A DNA stretch of 64,000 bases from assembly GCF_017794965.1 (NCBI RefSeq), contig NZ_CP051240.1, positions 2,914,001 through 2,978,000 of the forward strand, written 5' to 3'. The first letter of the stretch is position 1; each line of letters starts with the position of its first letter. Made by a program: the position numbers and the translations under genes. Below the pieces are notes generated by a model, which saw only the letters and a list, made by a program, of their open reading frames with translations, searched no databases and had not been told where the DNA came from. Below, piece after piece: positions 25,793 to 33,266 of this stretch. The stretch comes from Alcanivorax sp. (GTDB lineage: Bacteria > Pseudomonadota > Gammaproteobacteria > Pseudomonadales > Alcanivoracaceae).

Positions 25793-27121
25793 ATGAGCCA
25801 CATCCTGATTGTTGAAGACGAACCGGTTATTCGTGGCGCACTGCGAAAGCTGCTGGAACGTCATGACCACTCCGTGGAAGAAGCTGATTCCGTGGAGCAG
25901 GCCAGGGAGAAATCCCTCAATCAGTTTGATCTCATCATCAGCGACCTGCGCCTGCCGGGTGAACCCGGCACCAACATGATCGAAGCCGCGGGCAACACCC
26001 CGGTGCTGATCATGACCAGTTATGCCAGCCTGCGTTCCGCCGTGGATGCCATGCGCCAGGGGGCAGTGGATTACATTCCCAAGCCCTTTGATCATGACGA
26101 AATGCTGCTGGCCGTGGACCGGGTTCTCAAGGAAGGCCGGCTCAACCGCGGTAATCGCGCCCTGCGACGGGATATCGAACGCAATTACCCGGTCCGCAAC
26201 ATGGTGGGCGACAGTGACGTCATGCAGGACCTGCGTCATCGCATCAACCGGGTTGGCCCCACCAATACCCCGGTTCTGATCATGGGCGAAGCGGGCACCG
26301 GCAAGGAACTTACCGCCCGAGCCCTGCACGAAAACAGCGAGCGCGCTGCCGGCCCCATGGTGTCGGTGCAATGCGCCGCCGTGCCCCGTAACCTGCAGAT
26401 CACAGAACTGTTCGGTGACGATGGCCAACCTGGGCGCATCGAGGAGGCGGATGGCGGCACCCTGTTTCTGGATGAAATTGGCGAGCTGGCCAGTGAGGTG
26501 CAAAGCCGCCTGCTGACCCTGCTGACCCACCACGAAATCCACCGCCAGGGATCCCTGGCCCCGCGTAAGGTCGATGTGAGAATTCTGGCCAGCAGTCAGC
26601 TGGACTTGCCTGCCCGGGTGGCAGAAGGCGCCTTCCGTCAGGATCTCTACTACCGGCTCAACGTGATGGAACTGACCCTGCCACCGCTGCGTGAGCGGGA
26701 AAATGATCTGGATCTGCTAGCCGACGCCCTGCTGATGCGCGGCAGCGAAAAACTCAATCGCCACCACCTGCATTTCACCGAATCTGCACGGCAGGCCATG
26801 CATAATTACAGTTGGCCCGGAAATGTACGGGAACTGGAAAACGTGATCGAGCGGGCCATTATCCTCACCGAAGAGGATGGCATCGGGCCTGCACAGCTGG
26901 GACTTAACCCCAACCGCACCCCGCAACGGGTGAGCCGGGCCAGCCTGGATCCCAGCGAAGATCTCTCCCTGGAGGACTATTTCACCCGTTTCGTCATGGA
27001 AAACCAGGACAGCATGACGGAAACCGAACTGGCCCAGAAGCTGGGAATCAGCCGAAAAAGCCTGTGGGAGCGCCGCCAGAGACTGGGAATCCCCCGCAAG
27101 AAAGGCGGCGCCCGGCGCTAA
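25793..27121 (+). CDS. cbrB: NtrC-family response regulator CbrB
   Basis: 442 residues: receiver domain (acidic pocket ED at 8-9, phospho-Asp 51 in ISDLRLPG), AAA+ domain (Walker A GEAGTGKE near 165, Walker B GGTLFLDEIGE near 224) and a Fis-type helix-turn-helix at the end (ETELAQKLGISRKSLWERRQ). The sigma-54 contact loop is short: ELFG is followed directly by DDGQPGRIEEADGG, so no GAFTGA is present. The expected target is the crcZ promoter just downstream, where TGTTAC/GTAACA sites occur. Confidence 0.94.
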   Translation: MSHILIVEDEPVIRGALRKLLERHDHSVEEADSVEQAREKSLNQFDLIISDLRLPGEPGTNMIEAAGNTPVLIMTSYASLRSAVDAMRQGAVDYIPKPFDHDEMLLAVDRVLKEGRLNRGNRALRRDIERNYPVRNMVGDSDVMQDLRHRINRVGPTNTPVLIMGEAGTGKELTARALHENSERAAGPMVSVQCAAVPRNLQITELFGDDGQPGRIEEADGGTLFLDEIGELASEVQSRLLTLLTHHEIHRQGSLAPRKVDVRILASSQLDLPARVAEGAFRQDLYYRLNVMELTLPPLRERENDLDLLADALLMRGSEKLNRHHLHFTESARQAMHNYSWPGNVRELENVIERAIILTEEDGIGPAQLGLNPNRTPQRVSRASLDPSEDLSLEDYFTRFVMENQDSMTETELAQKLGISRKSLWERRQRLGIPRKKGGARR

Positions 27122-27245
27122 TTCAGCCTGCCTGTGGGCTCACAGGTACCATTGACCCGCTGAACCAGCACGCTTGTCACCTTGGCCAATCAAAAAATTG
27201 CACCTATAGAGCAGAAAAAATCCCCGTCACAGGGGAGTTTGGGTA

Positions 27246-27315
27246 GAACCCGGTTCAAGTGTTACCTCACTACCCAGGAAAGTAACACTCTTGTTACCCG
27301 AACCAGACCTGGTTC
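27246..27315 (+). promoter_or_regulatory. Candidate CbrB upstream activating sites of crcZ
   Basis: An inverted pair AGTGTTAC (27258-27265) and GTAACACT (27282-27289) with a 16-base spacer, plus a third TGTTAC at 27292-27297. These are the half-sites described for CbrB in Pseudomonas. They are bracketed by two GAACC/GGTTC palindromes (27246-27256 and 27300-27315). The best -24-like GGCAC is at 27394-27398, but no good -12 TTGC is spaced correctly, so the promoter itself is uncertain. Confidence 0.6.
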
Positions 27316-27412
27316 ACACCCCATTTCATCTTTCACACCTAACCTTCTGTTTTACAAGGATTTTAAGCTTTGTTGCATTGAAGGGGGTCGGCAGGCACTA
27401 TGAATCCCACGC

Positions 27413-27592
27413 CAGCAAACAACAAAAACAACGGCGTAACGGCTCAACAATAACAACAAGAAAGAAGAAGAATAATTTTACGAGCTAATGCAGTGCTGCT
27501 TGCAGCACTAGGCAGATAACAACACAAACAATAATAACAACAGAATCAGCGCAAAATATGGGAGTCACAACTTCGGTTGTGGCTCCTTTTTA
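27413..27592 (+). ncRNA. crcZ: CrcZ-like Hfq/Crc-titrating small RNA
   Basis: Lies between cbrB and pcnB, the crcZ position in Pseudomonas. About 180 bases very rich in A with repeated CA/AAN motifs: 27416-27431, 27444-27476 and 27517-27545 (blocks of aacaa, aataa, aagaa), which are the A-rich sites bound by Hfq with Crc. A small hairpin AGTGCTGC / GCAGCACT (27492-27509) divides them. It ends in a strong terminator. Such an RNA relieves catabolite repression by titrating Hfq/Crc. It is shorter than Pseudomonas CrcZ (roughly 370-400 nt), unless the start lies further upstream. The 5' end is inferred. Confidence 0.72.
27561..27592 (+). terminator. Terminator of the CrcZ-like RNA
   Basis: 11-bp stem GGAGTCACAAC / GTTGTGGCTCC (one G-U pair) closed by a TTCG tetraloop, followed by TTTTT. 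Confidence 0.92.
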
Positions 27593-27710
27593 CTTTTGGG
27601 CTTTCACAAACCCAATTGCCGAGTATACGTGACGATTCCCTCACCCGGCGAGAAAAAAATGCTACCATCGCCGCTTTACTGCTTCTTTATCTGAGTCCGG
27701 ACATTCACGC

Positions 27711-29084
27711 ATGCCCTGCAAGCTTCTGGAACGTATGACAGGCTGGTTCAAGAAGGGTTCCCAAAATCCCTCAATGAATTCACCCCAGATTATTCCCCGT
27801 GACCAACATCCCATCTCTCGCCAGCAGATTTCCCGTGCGGCACTCAATGTGCTCTATGGCCTGCACAAGGCCGGGTTTGAGGCTTTCCTGGTGGGCGGCT
27901 GCCTGCGGGACATTCTCAGTGGCCGGGAGCCCAAGGATTTCGACGTCTCCACCAACGCCACCCCGGAACAGGTCCATCGCCTGTTCAAACGCAGCCGTAT
28001 CATTGGCCGCCGCTTTCAGATCGTCCATGTGCGTTTTGGCCGCGAGGTGATCGAAGTCTCCACCTTCCGGGCCATGAACCGGGAAGAGAATCCGGACAAG
28101 CAACAGCATCATGCCCATGAGGAAACCGGACTGGTGCTGCGGGACAACACCTGGGGCAGCATCGAAGAGGATGCCCTGCGCCGTGATTTCACCTGTAATG
28201 CGCTCTACTACAACATTGCCGACTTCACCCTGCATGATTTCACTGGCAGCCTGCAGGACATCGAGAACGAGCGCATCCATTTGATCGGCGAGCCCCAGAC
28301 CCGTTACCGGGAAGATCCGGTGCGCATGCTCCGTGCTGCCCGATTCGCCGCCAAACTGGGCTTCCACATCGATCAGGCCACCGCCGACCCGATCCCCGAA
28401 CTGGCGGAATTGTTGCTGCAGGTGCCCTCAGCACGGCTGTTTGACGAAGTGCTCAAGCTGTTCCTCAACGGCCATGCCCGCGCATCCTATGAGCAGCTCC
28501 AGCAATTGCACCTGTTCAAGTTTCTGTTCCCCGGCACCCAACAGGCGCTGGAAGGCGAAAGTGGCCCGGTGTGGGAAGACATGCTGCTGGCCGCCATGGA
28601 CAACACCGACAAGCGCCTGGCCGTGGACAAACCCGTCACCCCCGCCTTTATCTACGCGGTGCTGCTGTGGCCAGAAATCCAGCAGCGCATGGGCGGCTAT
28701 CTGTCCAGCGGCCTGCCCCCGGCCCAGGCCCTGCACAAGGCAGCCACCCGGGCACTGAACGGTCAGATCAAGCACACGGCCATTCCCCGTCGCTTCTCCA
28801 CCGTCATGCGGGAGATGTGGGAACTGCAGCTGCGCCTCGACAAGCGCGGCGGCCGCCGCGCCGATGCCCTCATGGAGCACCCCCGTTTCCGGGCGGCCTA
28901 TGATTTCCTGCTACTGCGCGAGCAAGCCGGGGAAATCAAACCGGGGCTCGGGGACTGGTGGACCCGCTATCAGGAAGAAGACGAACAGGGCCGGCGCCAG
29001 ATGATCAGCAATCTGGGTAACCAGGGGGGTGGCAACAAGCGCCGCCGCCGTCGTCGCCCCCGCAAACCCAAGGCCGACAGCTAA
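27711..29084 (+). CDS. pcnB: Poly(A) polymerase I
   Basis: A 457-residue nucleotidyltransferase. VGGCLRD at 61-67 and the catalytic DFDVST at 76-81 identify the CCA-adding/poly(A) polymerase superfamily. The later RMLRAARFAAKLGF segment (in PVRMLRAARFAAKLG) and a very basic C-terminus (NKRRRRRRPRKPK) are typical of PcnB rather than Cca. It adds 3' A-tails that promote RNA decay. The first ATG lacks a clear ribosome site; ATG 27735 is an alternative. folK starts 5 bases after the stop. Confidence 0.93.
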   Translation: MPCKLLERMTGWFKKGSQNPSMNSPQIIPRDQHPISRQQISRAALNVLYGLHKAGFEAFLVGGCLRDILSGREPKDFDVSTNATPEQVHRLFKRSRIIGRRFQIVHVRFGREVIEVSTFRAMNREENPDKQQHHAHEETGLVLRDNTWGSIEEDALRRDFTCNALYYNIADFTLHDFTGSLQDIENERIHLIGEPQTRYREDPVRMLRAARFAAKLGFHIDQATADPIPELAELLLQVPSARLFDEVLKLFLNGHARASYEQLQQLHLFKFLFPGTQQALEGESGPVWEDMLLAAMDNTDKRLAVDKPVTPAFIYAVLLWPEIQQRMGGYLSSGLPPAQALHKAATRALNGQIKHTAIPRRFSTVMREMWELQLRLDKRGGRRADALMEHPRFRAAYDFLLLREQAGEIKPGLGDWWTRYQEEDEQGRRQMISNLGNQGGGNKRRRRRRPRKPKADS

Positions 29085-29089
29085 GGCTC

Positions 29090-29593
29090 ATGCAGGCCTA
29101 TATCGGACTCGGTAGCAACCTGAACAATCCGGCACAGCGTCTGATCAGTGCCCTGACGGCGCTGCAGCGGCTGCCCGGCATCCGCCTGCTGCATCACTCG
29201 CGGCTTTTCAGTAGCGCCCCTGTGGGCCCCCAGGACCAGCCCGACTTCGTGAATGCGGTGGCCGCCCTTGACTGCCACTGCACGCCCCTGGAACTGCTCC
29301 ACACCTTGCAGGCTCTGGAACTGGCCGCCGGACGCCAGCGCATACGTCACTGGGGCGAGCGCACCCTGGACCTGGATATCCTGCTGCTCGATGAGCGCCG
29401 TATCGACACACCTGAACTGCAAGTCCCCCACCCCCAGATGATCTACCGGGCCTTTGTACTGTTGCCACTGATGGACATTGCTCCCAATGCCCACTTGCCC
29501 GATGGCACCGCACTGAGTAGCTTTCTTGAAAAGGTAACGGATCAGCAACTGTCGCCACTGACGGAACTGGATTGTAATGCCCTCATCGAATGA
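29090..29593 (+). CDS. folK: 2-amino-4-hydroxy-6-hydroxymethyldihydropteridine pyrophosphokinase
   Basis: A 167-residue enzyme of folate synthesis. Motifs: YIGLGSNLNNPAQRL, QDQPDFVNAVAAL and the Mg-binding RTLDLDILLLDE. It passes pyrophosphate from ATP to HMDP. It overlaps the following kinase gene by 17 bases. Confidence 0.96.
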   Translation: MQAYIGLGSNLNNPAQRLISALTALQRLPGIRLLHHSRLFSSAPVGPQDQPDFVNAVAALDCHCTPLELLHTLQALELAAGRQRIRHWGERTLDLDILLLDERRIDTPELQVPHPQMIYRAFVLLPLMDIAPNAHLPDGTALSSFLEKVTDQQLSPLTELDCNALIE

Positions 29594-30278
29594 CAAGACG
29601 CTCACCGAGCGTCTGGAACAGCGCCGCCAGGCCGGCACCCTGCCCCGCTTCATCGCCGTGGAGGGCCCCATCGGCGCCGGCAAGACCAGCCTGGCCCGCC
29701 GCCTGGCCATGACCTTTGGTTACGATCTGCTGCTGGAGCAGGCGGAAGAAAACCCCTTCCTGACCCGTTTTTACCAGGACCCCGCTCGCTACGCCCTGCA
29801 GACCGAGCTTTTCTTCCTGTTCCAGCGTGCCGACCAGCTCCGCCAGATTCAGCAACAGGATCTGTTTGCCGGGCCCCGTATCGCCGATTTCCTGATCGAC
29901 AAGAACCGACTGTTTGCCCAGGTGACCCTGGATGACGACGAGTTCGAACTGTATCGCAACGTGGATGACCACCTGACCCTGGATGCGCCGCAACCGGATC
30001 TGGTGATCTACCTGCAGGCCCCGCCCCAGGTCCTTCGACAGCGCATCACCCGGCGCGGCAATGATTTCGAGCAGCGCATTGAGGGTGACTATCTTGACCG
30101 GCTCAGCAACGCGTACACCGAGTTCTTCCATTTTTATGACCGTGCCCCCCTGCTGATCGTCAATGCGGCAGAGATTGATCTGGTCAGCCACGACCGCGAC
30201 TATCAACAACTGGTCAGCGAGCTGCTGGACATCCGCTCCGGGCGACACTATTTTAACCCCCGGCCGCTGGTCGACTGA
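29577..30278 (+). CDS. Deoxynucleoside kinase family protein
   Basis: A 233-residue P-loop kinase. Walker A is EGPIGAGKTSLARRL near residue 29, and the lid region has RRGNDFEQRI. The order (P-loop, ENPFLTRFYQDP, QTELFFLFQR, DRN-like DKNRLFA) matches deoxyadenosine/deoxyguanosine kinases. It salvages deoxynucleosides, though the bacterial role beside folK and panB is not known to me. Strong overlap with folK suggests co-translation. A heptad element begins on the last base of its stop codon. Confidence 0.87.
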   Translation: MPSSNDKTLTERLEQRRQAGTLPRFIAVEGPIGAGKTSLARRLAMTFGYDLLLEQAEENPFLTRFYQDPARYALQTELFFLFQRADQLRQIQQQDLFAGPRIADFLIDKNRLFAQVTLDDDEFELYRNVDDHLTLDAPQPDLVIYLQAPPQVLRQRITRRGNDFEQRIEGDYLDRLSNAYTEFFHFYDRAPLLIVNAAEIDLVSHDRDYQQLVSELLDIRSGRHYFNPRPLVD

Positions 30279-30434
30279 GTTGAAAGTTCAAAGTTGAAAG
30301 TTCAAAAGCGCGGAATAGCACGTTGCCTCACTGATAACGTCCTGGCCGCGGGACTTTTGACACCCTCGCGGGCACAGCCTGTACGCAGCGAAGGACTGGC
30401 CCGCGTTTCAACTTTAAACTTTCAACTTTCAACT
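30278..30434. repeat. 157-bp heptad-repeat element, AGTTNAA arms (copy 3)
   Basis: Left arm 30278-30305 (agttgaa, agttcaa, agttgaa, agttcaa); inverse right arm 30407-30434. About 25 of 28 positions pair. Core carries a partial GC hairpin (GCCGCGGG / CGCGGGCAC) near 30342-30376. It lies between the deoxynucleoside kinase and panB. Confidence 0.85.
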
Positions 30435-30456
30435 GAATTTCCCTGGGAGGTTTCCC

Positions 30457-31245
30457 GTGTCCGTAACCATTCGCACCCTGCAGAAGCGCAAACAGGACGG
30501 TGAAAAGTTCTCCGTTCTGACCGCCTACGACGCCTGTTTCGCCCAGCTGATTTCCAGTGCAGGCGTGGACGCCATTCTGGTGGGCGACTCTCTGGGTAAC
30601 GTGATCCAGGGACAATCCAGCACCGTACCGGTGACGCTGGAGCAGATGGCCTACCACACCGAATGCGTGGCCCGCGGCAATCAAGGCAGCCTGGTCATGG
30701 CCGATGTGCCCTTCATGGGCGCCGCCACCGTGGAGCGCGCACTGGAAAGCGCCACCGCCCTGATGCAGGCCGGCGCCAACATGGTCAAGCTGGAGGGCAG
30801 CGCCTGGCTGGCAGAGAGCATCGAACTGCTCAATCGCAACGGCATTCCGGTGTGCGCCCACATGGGCCTGACCCCGCAGGCGGTGAACGCCCTGGGCGGC
30901 TATCGGGTACAGGGCAAGGATGACGACAGCGCCAATGAAATGCTGGAAGCCGCCCGCACCCTGGAACAGGCGGGCGCCGCCATGCTACTGCTGGAATGTG
31001 TACCCCGCGAACTGAGCACCCGCATTACCCAGGCCGTGAACATCCCGGTGATTGGTATCGGCGCGGCTCCGGAATGTGACGGCCAGGTCCTGGTGATGCA
31101 CGACATGCTCGGCATTAGCCCCGGCAAACCCGCCCGTTTCGTGAAGAACTTCATGGCCGACGCCAGCGATATTCCGTCCGCGTTCAAGGCGTATCATGAA
31201 GCGGTACTCGCCGGCACCTTCCCGGCAGACGAGCATTGCTTTTAA
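30457..31245 (+). CDS. panB: 3-methyl-2-oxobutanoate hydroxymethyltransferase
   Basis: A 262-residue TIM-barrel enzyme making ketopantoate from alpha-ketoisovalerate and methylene-THF. Family motifs: SVLTAYDACFAQLISSAGVD, VGDSLGNVIQG, GAEMVKLEG-like GANMVKLEG and HDMLGISPGKPARFVKNF. It starts at GTG with TGGGAGG 8 bases ahead. First gene of a panB-panC-panD run that makes pantothenate and hence CoA. Confidence 0.97.
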   Translation: MSVTIRTLQKRKQDGEKFSVLTAYDACFAQLISSAGVDAILVGDSLGNVIQGQSSTVPVTLEQMAYHTECVARGNQGSLVMADVPFMGAATVERALESATALMQAGANMVKLEGSAWLAESIELLNRNGIPVCAHMGLTPQAVNALGGYRVQGKDDDSANEMLEAARTLEQAGAAMLLLECVPRELSTRITQAVNIPVIGIGAAPECDGQVLVMHDMLGISPGKPARFVKNFMADASDIPSAFKAYHEAVLAGTFPADEHCF

Positions 31246-31249
31246 ACCC

Positions 31250-31407
31250 AGTTGAAAGTTAAAAGTTTAAAGTTGAAAAGCGCGGGCCGGGTTTTGCGGA
31301 ACAGCCCCTCTCTGCCCGCGCTCAAACGTTTCTGCGCGGGGCACACTTTCGAGGCCACCCTCCGGCCATGGATTCGCGTTTAAACTTTCAACTTTGAACT
31401 TTAAACT
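31250..31407. repeat. 158-bp heptad-repeat element, AGTTNAA arms (copy 4)
   Basis: Left arm 31250-31277 (agttgaa, agttaaa, agtttaa, agttgaa), inverse right arm 31380-31407. Core hairpin TGCCCGCGC / GCGCGGGGCA near 31313-31342. It separates panB from panC inside the pan cluster. Confidence 0.85.
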
Positions 31408-31437
31408 AGCCCCTCCCCAATCCTGAGGTCTCCCCCC

Positions 31438-32295
31438 ATGCAAACAGCCCATACCGTCTCCCAAGTTCGCGAAGTGGTTCGTGGCTGGCATCGCGAAGGC
31501 TTGAACGTGGGCTTTGTGCCCACCATGGGCAATCTGCACAGCGGCCATATCAGCCTGGTGCGCGAGGCCATGGCCCGCTGCGACAAGGTGGTGGTCTCCA
31601 TTTTCGTCAACCCGACCCAGTTCGGCCCCAACGAAGACTTTGACCGCTACCCTCGCACCCTGGACGCCGACGCCGCCCAGCTGGTGGAAGTGGGGGCCGA
31701 TCTGCTGTTTGCGCCGTCTGTGGATGAGATGTATCCGCTGGGCCAGAACCAGACCTGGGTAGACGTAGACAGCCTGGGGGACTATCTGTGCGGCGCCAGC
31801 CGTGAGGGCCATTTTCGTGGTGTCACCACGGTGGTGTCCAAGCTGTTCAACATCGTCCAGCCGGACGTTGCCGTGTTCGGCGAGAAGGATTTCCAGCAGC
31901 TGGCGATCCTGCGTCGCATGTGCGAAGAGCAGCTGTTTCCGGTAAAGATCGTCGGCGCCCCCACCAGCCGGGAGGAGGACGGCCTGGCAAAAAGCTCAAG
32001 AAACGGCTTTCTCAGCGAGAGTGAGCGCAAACTTGCCCCGAAAATTTACGCCACACTTACCGCCCTGCGTGACGATATCGAGCAGGGTGAACGGGATTTC
32101 CGCGCCCTTGAACAACGTTACACAGACACCCTCAACGGGACCGGTTTTCAGGTGGATTACCTGACTATTGCCAACGCCAGAAGCCTGGCGCCAGCGGCCA
32201 AAAACGACACCGAACTGGTGATTGCCGTAGCCGCCAAACTGGGGCAAACGCGATTGATAGACAATGTCTCACTGGCCGTTGTAGACAACTCTTGA
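31438..32295 (+). CDS. panC: Pantothenate synthetase
   Basis: A 285-residue ATP-dependent ligase joining pantoate and beta-alanine. The HIGH-like PTMGNLHSGHISLV, VVSIFVNPTQF, and the KMSKS-like AKSSRNGFLS are all in place. It follows a heptad element, so it may be expressed separately from panB. Confidence 0.97.
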   Translation: MQTAHTVSQVREVVRGWHREGLNVGFVPTMGNLHSGHISLVREAMARCDKVVVSIFVNPTQFGPNEDFDRYPRTLDADAAQLVEVGADLLFAPSVDEMYPLGQNQTWVDVDSLGDYLCGASREGHFRGVTTVVSKLFNIVQPDVAVFGEKDFQQLAILRRMCEEQLFPVKIVGAPTSREEDGLAKSSRNGFLSESERKLAPKIYATLTALRDDIEQGERDFRALEQRYTDTLNGTGFQVDYLTIANARSLAPAAKNDTELVIAVAAKLGQTRLIDNVSLAVVDNS

Positions 32296-32381
32296 TTCGT
32301 GCATACTTCGGGCCCCTTAGCGCCTGCTTGGTTGTAACGTCCTGTAATTGCAGGCTTTGGGTAGTGTGAGAGGTAACCAAC

Positions 32382-32762
32382 ATGCAGTGCACCATGCTGA
32401 AAGCGAAACTCCATCAGGCTCGTGTCACCCACGCGGAACTCGAGTACGAAGGCTCTTGTGCCATCGATGGTGATCTGATGGACATGGCGGGTATCCTGGA
32501 GTACGAACAGATCCAGATCTACAACATCGACAACGGCGAGCGTTTCGAAACCTACGCGATCCGTGGCGAAGCAGGATCCAAGATCATTTCTGTCAATGGT
32601 GCAGCGGCACACAAGGCTCAGCCCGGTCACCGAGTGATCATCTGCGCCTACGCAAGCTACTCCAGCGCCGAACTGGTCAACTTCAAGCCCAGCCTGATCT
32701 ACATGGATGAAGGCAATGCCGTCAAAGGCACCAGCAACGCGATTCCGGTTCAGGTCGCCTGA
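32382..32762 (+). CDS. panD: Aspartate 1-decarboxylase precursor
   Basis: A 126-residue pyruvoyl enzyme precursor making beta-alanine for PanC. The self-cleavage site is Gly24-Ser25 in YEGSCAIDG. The N-terminal MLKAKLHQARVTHAEL is typical. Good terminator directly after. Confidence 0.97.
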   Translation: MQCTMLKAKLHQARVTHAELEYEGSCAIDGDLMDMAGILEYEQIQIYNIDNGERFETYAIRGEAGSKIISVNGAAAHKAQPGHRVIICAYASYSSAELVNFKPSLIYMDEGNAVKGTSNAIPVQVA

Positions 32763-32790
32763 TCCCGATTCCGTTCAAAAGGATTATTTA

Positions 32791-32819
32791 AAACGCCGGC
32801 TTTTGCCGGCGTTTTTTTA
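32791..32819 (+). terminator. Terminator after panD
   Basis: Stem AACGCCGGC / GCCGGCGTT with a TTTT loop and a T-run (TTTTTTT). Confidence 0.93.
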
Positions 32820-32835
32820 TGCCGCGTTGCGGCTG

Positions 32836-33090
32836 CAGCACGCTTCATGCACCACGCAACACGCCAGGCAAAACTCGCTTCTGGAATCCTTACCTCGCCA
32901 AGGCTCGGATCGCCTGCAGGCAAGTTATTCGCTTCGCTCACCCTCCGGGCCGCACTGCGTGCGTTACTCCGCTACGCTCCGTTCCTACAGCGGCTCCGCA
33001 CCTCCCGCGTCGGCCTTTCGCGTCCACCGCCATCACAGGGCGCCCCTTCCCCATCCGCGCAGCTATTAACTGTTAACTATTCACTATTAA
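32836..33090. repeat. Composite repeat region: heptad arrays around a REP-like mosaic
   Basis: Left, 32836-32865: CACGCNN-type heptads (cacgctt, catgcac, cacgcaa, cacgcca). Middle, about 32877-33000: a REP-like mosaic with CTCGGATCGCCTGCAGGCAAG, then TTATTCGCTTCGCTCACCC and CCGCTACGCTCCGTTCCTAC. Right, 33063-33090: ctattaa, ctgttaa, ctattca, ctattaa. The same mosaic blocks recur at 35481-35600, 36242-36500 and, inverted, 39981-40110. No gene is visible in 32820-33266. Confidence 0.6.
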
Positions 33091-33266
33091 CTGCTCTTCA
33101 ACTTGGCCATCAGTCGACGCTTTGTTTACTCTTGGGACAGGCCATTTCTTCCCGCCCATCCCCTACGACCATGGTGGAATAGGCGAGGCGAGAGATACTC
33201 ACAATAATGAAGGAAAAACAGGGAGCCAGACGGGCTCCCAGAGGCAGTATTCCAAGGAGGCCCTTG

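Noticed and set aside
27291..27488. 65-codon ORF in the crcZ region
   Set aside because: It is Lys/Gln/Asn-rich because of the A-rich RNA motifs, lacks a ribosome site, and the terminator and position point to an untranslated RNA.
11321..31407. CRISPR array or direct-repeat/spacer system
   Set aside because: The repeated units are 7 bases with no spacers, arms are inverted rather than direct, and no cas-like gene is present.
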